Source: Pigoraptor vietnamica
Lineage: Eukaryota; Opisthokonta; Filasterea
DNA length: 23,152 bases
Assembly: GCA_943704525.1 (NCBI GenBank)
Contig: CALSCQ010002311.1
Coordinates: 1-23,152 of the forward strand
Reading direction: 5' to 3'
In this document: positions 1 through 8,850 of the stretch, piece after piece
Numbering within the stretch: position 1 is the stretch's first letter
How the letters are laid out: every line of letters starts with the position of its first letter
Program-made: the position numbers and the translations under genes
The notes under the pieces: model-generated
The model's input: the letters and a program-made list of their open reading frames with translations, nothing else
The model's database searches: none
Told to the model about the DNA's origin: nothing

Positions 1-129
1 CCCCCCACACACACACGCACACACATGCACACAAACATACTCTCCTCTAATGATTCTACAACAGGGATATCCACTTACATGTGATCGACAACAATAATAC
101 AAAATACAATTATGCAGAGTGACTGCGAG

Positions 130-162
<33 letters not shown>

Positions 163-726
163 CGTGCGCGCATGCGTTGAGTGCGGCGAAGACTGTTGCA
201 GTGCCGACGAAAGCCGTATGTCAAGCACATTCTTCAATTTTCGTGCCCTGGAGGAATCCAATTGATCAAATTGCAGAGTTAGGCATATAGGTACTCGAAA
301 ATTAGATAGATAGAGGCAAGGGCACTCCCGTGATGTTCCCGTGAGCACCCTGGACAGACTACCAGGGCGATGGTACTGGAATGTAGTAATTCATCGCAAC
401 TCAATCTATTAATACCCCGATTGCTCATAAATGTTGGTATCCAGGTAGAAGGTTCGTGTATGCGTTCTTAGCTCTCGTGCAAATCAAATCGTATGTGTTT
501 ATGCACATTTTCCCTATGGATACGATACATACGTATGTATGGTGCGAACACGTAGTGTTGTGATGTAATAATTGTGCATTTTGTAGAGTGCATTTGCTCT
601 TAAGTCTGCGATTTTGTGTGTGTGTTTGTGTATTTGTGTAGGCTGTGTGTGCGTACACGCGTATCGTTGTTTGGGGGGGGGGGTGTTGGTGATGTATGTT
701 TGTATTGTTGTTGTTGTTGCTATTGT

Positions 727-757
<31 letters not shown>

Positions 758-837
758 GTGTGTGTGTGCGTGCGTGCGTTTGTGTGTGTATGTGCTTGAG
801 TGTGTGTGTGTGTGTGTATGTGCTTGTGTGTATGTGC

Positions 838-893
<56 letters not shown>

Positions 894-1103
894 GTGTGTG
901 CGTGTGTGTGTGTGTGCGTTGTGTGTGCGTGCGTTGTCTGGATCGCCGTCCGGACACTTCAGTGGCGCGCTTTTCAAATTTGGCGTTTGACGGCTGTCAT
1001 TTGAGTCATTTGATGCTGTCGGAATCGATCGAAATCTTAAAACTAGTTTCGCGACTCCGATGTCGTCGAAGTAGCTTAACCACGCACGCACTTATACGGA
1101 AAA
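1..1103. repeat. GT/AC microsatellite-rich flank and presumed RADX upstream region
   Basis: No gene is supported here. Pure or near-pure TG/GT tracts lie at about 131-158 and, with interruptions, 727-930. Each is followed by CG/TG alternations of the kind that can form left-handed DNA. A run of eleven G lies near 671-681, and the first 30 bases are an AC tract. Between the repeats (160-600) the sequence is more AT-rich than the rest of the window, with no coding signal I recognise. Bases 931-1103 are unique and are the likely promoter and 5' leader of the gene starting at 1104. Open frames through the repeats encode only Cys-Val or His-Thr strings and are artefacts of the repeat. Confidence 0.85.
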
Positions 1104-3813
1104 ATGGATGTCGTTACGCGCGGTTTTGTGAAGCGTCTATGGGATACTGCATATGGCGGTCGTGGCGTCTTCGCTGCCAATGCGCCTGTCAACGAATATG
1201 GCATCGTGGTTGTTCGTGACATTCGGCGCTGTGAGTACAAACCTGCCGGTTGCCCCGCTGACACGAGCTTATTGCGCGATCCTCTTCACACCCATCGCAG
1301 ACATGCCTGACAGAAGTTTTGCGTCGGCGGTGGGCGAGCCCCTCGAGGCTGAGTTTCCCGAGGCCTTCGATGTAGTTGTTTCTGATGGCGCACACAAGGT
1401 GAAATTCTTGTTGGCCTCTCTCTCCCACGGTCCCACTGCCTCATCGCTCCCTCCCGCCCTATTTTTTTTGCAAGTCTTCAATTTTGCCAATGTTATACTT
1501 TTCTCTTGTGGTTACTCGTGTTTCGCTCACCTTCGTCTTTCCATCCGCCAGACGAAGTGCGTTCTATCGCCCGCATTGAACAGGCTTGTGCAGACTCACG
1601 CGGTGTTTCCTGGATCACTCGTGAAGGTAGGTGGGGCGCAGACCGTCCCTTGACTCTTCGTGCGCTAATGCATAATACACCGTCCGCTAGATCACGCGCG
1701 CAAAACTTCGATGGGACGAAATAACTGTCGGGGCACCGCCCTTTGTGGTCCTATGCGGCATGGAGATCACTGGCGCCGTCAACGGGCCCTCCGACAGCGA
1801 CCAGGTATGTCTGAAACACATGCACACCACGCTCGTGAAGCCCCGTGTGACGATCTGCAGCCGCAGTACCACCCGCGGGCGTCGGAGAGGGAGTTGCAAG
1901 AAGGCACGCCTCTCGTGGGGCATCGCGCCTTCTACCGCGCTCTGTGGAACGAGCACGACCCGCCACCCTCGGACGCGCGCTGGGACGAGCCGCTGCCGCA
2001 CGAGGCACCCAAGGTATGTGGCGCTGCGATGCGTGCGTGTGGCGTCGCGGTGCTGTAACACCCGCGCACGTGCGCAGGACGGCCCCGGGGTGCCCGACAG
2101 CCTCGGCACCATCGGAGGAATCGGAGCCGTACATGCGCCGCGGCCACGGACCGTGCGCGGGCGGGTCGTCCGCAAGTCGCAGCTCGTGCACTTTGGCCGG
2201 CCAACGGACGCGCGCGAAAAGTGCCCGTACCAATTCTACTTGGACATTGGTGGGTGGTCGCTGCCGCGCGGCCACGTGACCTCACAGCTCACTGCCTCCT
2301 CTACCCCTTGCAGATGACGGCACGGGACGTGCTTCGGCGGTTGTGTGGAACACGCTCGTTCCGCGCTACTTTGGCGCAGTGCGCGTGGGCGACGCGGTGG
2401 TCGTGGACGGCTTCAAGCTCAAGCGCGCCCTCCGACAGGACACACAGTGGGAGCTTTCGCTCAACCCAGAGAACCCCACAGGCAGGCTCTATGCGCTGCC
2501 CGCGGATGGCGGCAATCCGACGCATGCGCTGCCCGCATGTGACGTCCACATGCGCTCCCTCGCGCAGCTGTCGCAGTGTGCCGATGGCGACGCGTGCGGC
2601 TTCGTGGGCGTCGTCGTCTTCGCCGGGCGACCGCAGCGCGAGCGCATCCCACCGCCAGGACAGGGATTTGCCGAGTACCGCTGGATAATCGTGCGTGATG
2701 CGTCGCACGCCGCAGGACTGCCCGTGAAGGTGTACACGTGCTCGCAGCCGCAGGCGTTCGCCAGCCTTCGCCGGGGGGCCCTCTTCGGCTGTACAGACGC
2801 CGTCGTGTGCGTCGACGTGCCATCGCTCGCGTCTCGCGCGTCCCGTGCAGTTCACTTGCGCACAACTCCCTCGTCGCAGCTCGCCGTTGGGACCACAGCC
2901 ACTGGGCTGCCCCCGCCCTTCGCTTCCTATCGACACACGCCCGCTGAAGGGAGTGGGCGCAATGCGCTTGAGGATGGCGTGTACTTTAACCCTATGCCGC
3001 CGCCTCGCGTAGCGGACGGACTCGATAGCGATGGGGCAACCCTGTCATCCGCGGCGGAACTTTTGGCCGCCTTGAGGGCACTGCACTGGCGCGAGGCACG
3101 CCGCTTCGTCGTCCAGGCGCGCGTGGTCGCCTGCACACGGCAGGGCGGCCCGGCGGACAGTGCGACGGCGGCAACGGCCAAGCGGCGGCGCACGGCAACG
3201 GCCAGTCAGGCGCATGCCCCTGCTTCTGCGTCGCAGGCGCTTCTGACAGCCGCGCGGCTGCGGTCGGTCGAGGCGGCGCCCGCAAGCAAGGTGGGTGTTA
3301 CGCCGCGTTCGTGCGCTCATCACGCGCTCATTCCTATGCACGTCCAGCAGGAAACATGGGTGGCCACGCTGCTCACGCTCAACGGCACGCTCGCATTGGA
3401 CGTGCGACTCCACGCACGCGAGGTAGAATGGCGCGTCGCGATGCATGCACAGCGTCCTGTTCTGACGACTCCTGCTTCGCAGCCGACATCGAGCGCCGTC
3501 AGTGCCCTCCGTGCGCTTGCGTACGGTCCCAACCGCCTCGACATGTTTGCGAATGCTGTTCCGCAAAAGAAGCGCAAGGCCACCGAGGAGGTTTGTTGTG
3601 GAATAGAGTGATTGTGTGGGCGGTGGGAGGGTGTTAACGTCTCTGCAACCACGCTGTGACAGCAGTGTGTGTGAGAGAGTTGTGCGGCCCCACTAATATC
3701 GGCCCACACACCAGCTGGCCAACGCCGTCGTCGCGCAAGTGATTGTCGCTGTCATCGACGCCTTCTGCCCTGCCGCGGGCCAACTGGAGCTTGTGCTGGC
3801 GGCCATTGCCTGA
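1104..3813 (+). CDS. RADX: RADX-like single-stranded-DNA-binding protein (RPA-related, multiple OB folds)
   Basis: RADX binds single-stranded DNA at replication forks and limits RAD51 loading; that role is known from the vertebrate protein. Nine exons are proposed: 1104-1230, 1301-1398, 1552-1626, 1691-1804, 1861-2013, 2078-2249, 2314-3290, 3351-3590 and 3715-3813. They join in frame to 684 residues (human RADX is about 855). Matches to human RADX as I recall it run in order. The first OB fold (about 30-145) has VSDG followed by KCVLSPALNRLV. Next comes an RALWNEHDP motif (about 170), then a second OB fold (about 214-310) with VRKSQLVHFGRP and VVWNTLVPRYF. Then WELSLNPENP, and a third OB fold (about 330-430) with YRWIIVRDAS and STSQP-like CSQPQAF. 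The last part, with WVATLLTLNG, is weaker. The first ATG of the coding frame is used. The 60-nt intron 3291-3350 is a multiple of three without stops, so it could be retained. The gene ends tail to tail with FANCE. Confidence 0.9.
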
Positions 3814-3849
3814 GAGAGAGAGGGGGGGGTTAGGCGGCATCCGGGGTGT

Positions 3850-5107
3850 TCAGCCCTTCACGAGGCGCCGCGCGGCCGCCTGCAGTGCCCTCCGCATAAA
3901 GGTCCCGTTCTTCTCCGCCGCAGCCACCAGGACGCCCGCGCAGGCCCCCGCCTGCCGCAATCCGCATTGAGCGAACAGTAGGCACAGGCCAATAACAACA
4001 AAGATATAGAGCGCAAGCGCAATGGCTCACCTGGCGTGCGTGCGCTGCCATTAGCGCGGCCAGTAAGGAGGAAAAGGCCAGCGAGCTGTGCGCGTCCCGG
4101 GGTGCGCCTTCGAGTGCGGCAGCGAGACCCGCGACGGTTGCGTCGGACAGCTCGTCCTGCGGAGTGCGACGTCACCCAATTGCACATCACAGGCTGCGAT
4201 GCCTCAAAGCAGCGCACCTTGGAATCGACCGTCGCTCGCACAAGGCCAACAAGACCCTCGCTGCGCAGACACGCGCCAATGCGCTCGCTTGCAACGAGGG
4301 TGCTGCGACGGGCACGATGAGGGCGATGTGCGGCATGGGCGCACGAGCACGCGCTCACCTGAGCAGCAGGGCGGGGACGCCGGTGCCGGACAGATCGCGG
4401 ACGACGCGCCCTATCAGCTCGCTGGTGCCGTCCGCTGCGAGGGCGCGCTCACAGATGAGAACGATCGGCCAAGATCAGGGCCATCGACTCCACCGCAGTG
4501 CAACAACGCATCACAAGGATTAGCCGCACCAGTGGCCGTGCCGGGGGCGCGGAGCACGTCGTCCAACAGCGGGACGAGAACGCCCTCGACCACGGCGCGA
4601 GGGTGAACGGCGAGGGACGCCACTGCCGCGCCAAGGGCGCGGGGGATGGGCTGCTGTGCGGCGCCGTAGCCCGCCAGCTGGGCAGCCGACACGTGCGCGG
4701 ATCAGCTGCATGGTAACGCCAGTACACGCAGAGTGCGAGCCGGACGCACCCTCTCCCGCAGCACTGCGCCAGCCACTGCCTCGCACTGGAGGGCCGTGGC
4801 ACTCGCAGCGAACTGCAGACACGCAGTCGACACGGAGGCGTCGCCCAGAGCGCGCACGCCTGGCGAACGGAGGGCGGTGGCAAGCTGCGCGGCCGCAAGG
4901 GGAGTGGTGAGGGACGGTCACGTGGAAGCAAAGACGTACCGCAAGTGCAACCACCTCCGCTGGGGGCGCCGAGACAAGGTCGGCCACGTCATCGTCGGCG
5001 GCCGCAAGTCCCCCCGCCCACGCAACGGCTGCGCGGTCGAGTGCGGCCGTGACCCGCACTACCGGAGATGCGTCGGTGGGGGCGCGCGCGGCGGAAGCAC
5101 CGGACAT
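3850..5107 (-). CDS. FANCE: FANCE-like protein, C-terminal domain only
   Basis: FANCE belongs to the Fanconi anaemia core complex and bridges it to FANCD2 for interstrand-crosslink repair (known from vertebrates). Seven exons, in transcript order 5107-4940, 4884-4750, 4677-4530, 4434-4359, 4302-4218, 4156-4031 and 3951-3850, join in frame to 279 residues. The product is Ala/Leu-rich helical repeat throughout. It includes SLAVHPRAVVEGVLVPLL (third exon) and ends with EKNGTFMRRALQAAARRL (about 259-276), which resembles the end of the FANCE C-terminal domain (a Asn/Thr-Thr-Phe-hydrophobic-Lys/Arg signature). Its length fits that domain alone; the N-terminal half of animal FANCE is absent. The chosen ATG at 5107 could be replaced by an in-frame ATG at 5233, adding 42 residues. 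Introns are 53-72 nt except the 95-nt intron 4435-4529, the 79-nt intron 3952-4030 and the 65-nt intron 4685-region variant choice (4678-4749). Identification rests on family pattern, not alignment. Confidence 0.75.
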
Positions 5108-5480
5108 GGACGCAGAGCGCCGCAGGCCCCGCGCACGCACGGCCGCCCACTGCGCGCCACCGCAGCGCCCAGCGGCCCACGAGGCGCGGGGGACGCCCTG
5201 TCGCGAGGGCCTTTCATGGTCGCAATGAGCCATGGCAAAGGACGCAGAGGGATGCAGGCAACGCCATTCACACGCACGCGGCGACCACCCACCGAGAAAG
5301 TGCCCCGCTCGCCCTCGTCATGGTGTCGCGGTGCCCTCGTGGATGTTGCGCCTTGCGAAAAGTGAAACAGAGAGAACAGCGATGTTACTCGTCTGTTACC
5401 TGCCACGTGCAACGCAGCAAACCTTCTCGCCTCTTTCACATCACATTCGCGTTTGGGGCAGAGTGTTCTTTGCGCCAAAA
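5108..5480. promoter_or_regulatory. Divergent intergenic region FANCE / SHQ1
   Basis: These 373 bp separate two start codons on opposite strands, so they must hold both promoters and 5' leaders. No clear TATA box was found. The half next to FANCE stays open in the FANCE frame up to an ATG at 5233 with a good purine/G context, so the region may be shorter than shown. Confidence 0.5.
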
Positions 5481-7058
5481 ATGATCATTCCCGCGTTCAG
5501 CCTTGCGCAAGACGACGAGTTTGTCGTCGTCACTATCCATGCGCCGCATGTGAAGGTGCGCGGTTGCTGTCTGTTCGCCGGCGATTCTCCCCTGCGTGAC
5601 ACTGTCGCCGCAGGTGCAAGACGTCGACTTTTACGTCGAGGGCTCCGAATTCAAGTTCACCCTGCACCCCTACTTCCTCCGGTGAGCGCGGCTGCTGCTT
5701 CGCGTCCGAGGTGCTGTTAGCACCCGCACATCACCGGCTCTTGTGTGAGAGTGACCGCCCGTTCATCGCAGCCTCGTATTTCCGGGCGAGTTGGTTGAAG
5801 ACGGCCGGGAACACGCCGAGTATCGCATCGACAGCGGCGATGTCGTCGTGCGACTACCGAAGGCGCACCGCGGCGAGCAATTTGCGGACCTTGACCTCAT
5901 GGCCTCGGTGCAGCGCCGCCCGCCGCCCGATGCGCGCGTGGGCCGACCGCTCATCGAAGTGCTTGCGTCGGAGGACGGCGCGGCGGACGACGGCATACGG
6001 TTTTCGCGCGCGCTGGACCCCGACTTCCACTGGGAGCTGCCCGCGGACGAGTTTCGCGCGGCCGGCGACGCGCTGCTGGGGCGGCACGGGTACGGCTTTG
6101 ACGGCGGCCATGGCGGATTCCTGGGCGGGCTGCAGCGCGACATGCGCGACATCATCGACCTGGAGGACCCGGAGGCGCTGTCGCCGGCGGAGCGGCGGGC
6201 GGTGCGCAGGGCGGGTGAGGACGCTGCGTTTGACGAGGAGCACTACATGGCGGATTACGTGTGCGACGACGAGGTGCGCCGCCTGCTGGCCTTCGAGAGC
6301 AAGGCGGAGCGGCAGTTACGCAAGTGCGCGACGGAGGCAGCGGGCGGCGCGCGTGTGCAGGTGCGGCTGAGCGACGAGGACGTTGCGGAGGTGCAGCGCT
6401 TACCGCGCAAGGAATGTATCCGCCACCCATGCAGTGTGCTGTGGCGCTGTGGCGCCGTTTTGCAATTCTTGTGTTGTGTGGTCTATTACTGTTCCTTGAC
6501 CGAGTGGCAGATCTCCTCACGAACGAACGCGGCGTGTACCTCGGCCTCGTGGATGTGCTGTTTGCGCACGCCTACGACCACCGCACAACCGAGGGCGAGC
6601 CCACTGTGGAGTCGCCGTGGACCATTGCAAAGGTCAGCCCTACCCTCTCCCACCTCGAGGTCTTTGATGACCTCCGCGACGTCGCCGTGGCCTGCGTGAG
6701 GCGCGCCCTCTGTTTTCCCCTCTACCGCCACTATGGCCTGGCGATCCGCACACTCGGCGATGTCGCGTGCGCGCTTCGCTTGGGGCGCCGCGGGGTGCTC
6801 CAGCGCCTCCTGGCCGTGCGGCGAATTCTCGCGCAGGACGAGTGCAAGCGCGTGCTGTGCTCCATTTATCTCGACGACTACTGCGTGTGGGTGCAGGGCG
6901 CGCGCGAGGAGACGCTCGAGGCGCTCGCGGGCGCGCTCGACGGCCTCTGCGCAAGCCTTTCCCCGGCGGACATTGGGTGGGACCTGGACGTCCTCGAGGC
7001 AGCGGCGCGCGAGGCATCGCAGGAGGGTGCGGTCGACGGCGAGCGCATGGAGCCCTAG
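5481..7058 (+). CDS. SHQ1: SHQ1-like H/ACA snoRNP assembly chaperone
   Basis: SHQ1 holds dyskerin/Cbf5 before its assembly into H/ACA snoRNPs, and so serves rRNA pseudouridylation and telomerase RNA. Four exons (5481-5555, 5614-5681, 5772-6415, 6511-7058) give 444 residues. The N-terminal CS-type domain begins MIIPAFSLAQDDEFV, the near-invariant SHQ1 start, and continues with YVEGSEFKF and HPYFLR. The SHQ1-specific helical domain (from about residue 150) shows the GYGF motif, DPDxx-type acidic stretch, then EGEPTVESPWTIAKLSPTL-like sequence, CFPLYRH and IYLDDYCVWVQ. The junction at 6415/6511 was picked because it restores LPRKEYLL, typical of the family, whereas read-through would change frame. 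The ATG at 5481 is fixed by the conserved N terminus. The stop codon lies 34 bp from the stop of the convergent TMEM177-like gene, so the 3' untranslated regions probably overlap. Confidence 0.95.
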
Positions 7059-7092
7059 TGCAGCCACGACGGGGACACACATCGAATGGTGA

Positions 7093-8074
7093 TCAGCGCG
7101 CGTTCTCTGCGACGACGGCGATGCGGGCGTCGAGGGGCGGGTGGTTGCGCAGGAGCGCGCGGAGGGCGGCGGCCGGCCCGGCGTGCGTCGGTGCGCCCGA
7201 CCCGCTGGCCTCCCTCATCAGCACGCCCACACGGTAGAAGAACTCAATGCCGCCCGCGGCGTGGCCTGCGCGCGCAGCGGTGGCGTCCGCATCGAGCTCC
7301 GTGCGGCGGGAAAGGGCGCTATGTACGAGGAGGGCCGCAGCCGCGCACACAAGGGCAGTGGCTGTGGCGCGGACGGCGCTGCGCCTGGCCACGGCGTGCG
7401 CATGGGCAAACGAATACACAACGCCTGCGGCGAGGGCGTATTCGACCGCGGCCGCGCGCAGTTGGTCTGCGCAAAGCATGTCAGTCACTAAAGGGTTAGT
7501 GCCACCAAAGTCCACGCACAAAACGTACCCTCGTTGCGAATGTGCGCAAGCTCGTGTGCCACTTGGAAACGCTCGATCGGCGTGAGCGTTGCGACCCCGC
7601 CCTCAAACCGCGCGATGGTCGCACGAGGTATGACGAGGAGCGCGCGCCCAAAGGGATGCAGCCGCGAGCCGTACGCGGCGGGGGTACCGAGGCCGTTGAC
7701 GCCGGCGACGTCGACGCGGTCGAGGTCCATCGCCAGCGTCGCCGCCACCGACCTCAACTCGCGCACGAGCGCTCGGGGAGGCGCGTTCAGCACGGCGCCG
7801 TCCCATCTGCAGAGGGGCAGGTGTTAAAAGCACTGCGGTACGCTCACACAGAGGCACGTGGTCATGCAGCCACCAGCTCTGCGGCGTCGCGCACTTACCG
7901 TCGCAGCACGAGCGCGCGCGAGGGGCGCTCGAGGACGGGCGACGTAAGCCATACAGCGGCACCGACACCGCCCGCAGCCGCCGCGAAGGCGATCGCAAAC
8001 GTGCGCGTGCCTGTCCCGGCAAGTCGCCCCATTGCGCAGGTTGCGTGCACGTGGGATATGGCGGCGGTGTGCAT
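7093..8074 (-). CDS. TMEM177-like membrane protein with intact M48-type metallopeptidase motifs
   Basis: Three exons (8074-7899, 7806-7529, 7466-7093) join to 275 residues. An N-terminal hydrophobic segment (about 23-43) and another near 183-203 flank a soluble part. The overall plan resembles mitochondrial TMEM177, a COX20-linked factor in cytochrome oxidase assembly: an ALLVIP motif before the helix, a VVYS segment after it, and a GGIEFFYR end. Unlike human TMEM177 as I recall it, it keeps HELAH (143-147) and a downstream ELDAD (208-212), the zinc-ligand layout of M48 peptidases (HExxH plus ExxxD). It may therefore be an active membrane metallopeptidase related to OMA1/HtpX, or an ancestral form of TMEM177. 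In-frame ATGs at 8137 and 8032 are alternatives. The one at 8032 has a strong start context and would put a short basic stretch before the first membrane segment, as expected for a mitochondrial protein. Confidence 0.7.
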
Positions 8075-8211
8075 CTCGAACTGGTGGGAATGGCACCGCT
8101 GACACTCGGTGCATGACGTCACGTCCCACGCACGCATCGGTGGGGTGAAAGTACTGTAGGTGTGCATCTGCTGCAGGCGGCCGCGAGACGGACTGCTGTG
8201 GCACACGACGG
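8075..8211. promoter_or_regulatory. Short bidirectional promoter region, TMEM177-like / BolA2
   Basis: Only 137 bp separate the two divergent start codons. The interval must contain both transcription starts unless the leaders are tiny or overlap. It includes the palindrome TGACGTCA at 8115-8122 (a CRE/ATF-type octamer), about midway. Its use here is inference. Confidence 0.45.
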
Positions 8212-8825
8212 ATGGCAGCCCCTGTGACCGCCGACGCTCTTGCGGCGCGCCTGCGGGAGGCGCTGTCGGCCGAGCACGTGGTGCGTGGTGCTGTCTCTGC
8301 CTCTCTCCCAGCGGAGTCTTGAGCTGACTGCCCTGCGCAGGACGTGGTGGACGTCTCCGGTGGCTGCGGGGGCAAGTTTGAGGTATGTGTTGTCGTGCGC
8401 GCATGTTCACTGCGTATGGGGCTGTGCTAAGCAGGCCTTCTCGCCGCCTTCTTAGGCCGTCGTTGTTTCGTCCGTATTTGAGGGCAAGCCACTACTCCAA
8501 CGCCACAGGTGTGTCACGTGGCACTCGTTGTCGCCTGTGTATGCGAAGGCGGTCGTCTGAATGCCTTTTGTGCTTGTTCGCTGACTTCCACTCGCGCGAA
8601 GGGGAGGGAAAGGGGGTTGTGTGCGTTTTGCTGCAGTTAACCTGGCGTGGTCTTGTAGGCTCGTGAACGCCGCGATCAGCGAGGAACTCAAGAGCATCCA
8701 CGCCTTCTCTCAGGTGTGTTGCACTCGCACGTGCAACGAATTCCCATAGTGCACTCAATGCCTCTGTCGACATGCAGAAAACGCTCACGCCAGAGCAGTG
8801 GCGCGCTGCGGGCGGGGCAAAGTGA
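8212..8825 (+). CDS. BOLA2: BolA2/Fra2-type BolA-like protein
   Basis: BolA2 proteins pair with monothiol glutaredoxins to carry [2Fe-2S] clusters in cytosol and nucleus. Five exons (8212-8280, 8341-8382, 8456-8508, 8659-8713, 8778-8825) join to 88 residues, against 86 in human BOLA2. Order of motifs: N-terminal helix ALAARLREALSAEHV; DVSGGCGGKFE, whose Cys sits where Fra2-type proteins have one; VVSSVFEGKPLLQRHRLVN, the BolA nucleic-acid-like helix-turn and invariant His; then LKSIHAFSQKTLTPEQW, typical of the BolA2 C terminus. All four introns are phase-consistent. There is no targeting extension, which agrees with the cytosolic BolA2 rather than the mitochondrial BolA1/3. The stop lies 25 bp from the stop of the convergent LIM kinase gene. 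Confidence 0.95.
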
Positions 8826-8838
8826 GACGCGCCGAGGA

Positions 8839-8844
8839 ATTAAA
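8839..8844 (+). terminator. Possible poly(A) signal ATTAAA for BolA2
   Basis: ATTAAA, a common variant poly(A) hexamer, starts 14 nt after the BolA2 stop codon. It sits in the 25-bp gap before the convergent kinase stop, so cleavage would fall inside the kinase's last exon. Confidence 0.4.
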
Positions 8845-8850
8845 CTGCCT

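Noticed and set aside
614-1219. Several long open frames encoding Cys/Val or His/Thr strings.
   Set aside because: They are translations of GT/AC microsatellite in all frames, with no codon bias or family similarity.
1552-1626. Alternative frame for RADX exon 3 (DEVRSIARIEQACADSRG).
   Set aside because: The phase set by flanking exons gives TKCVLSPALNRLV, which matches the RADX first OB fold; the alternative breaks frame.
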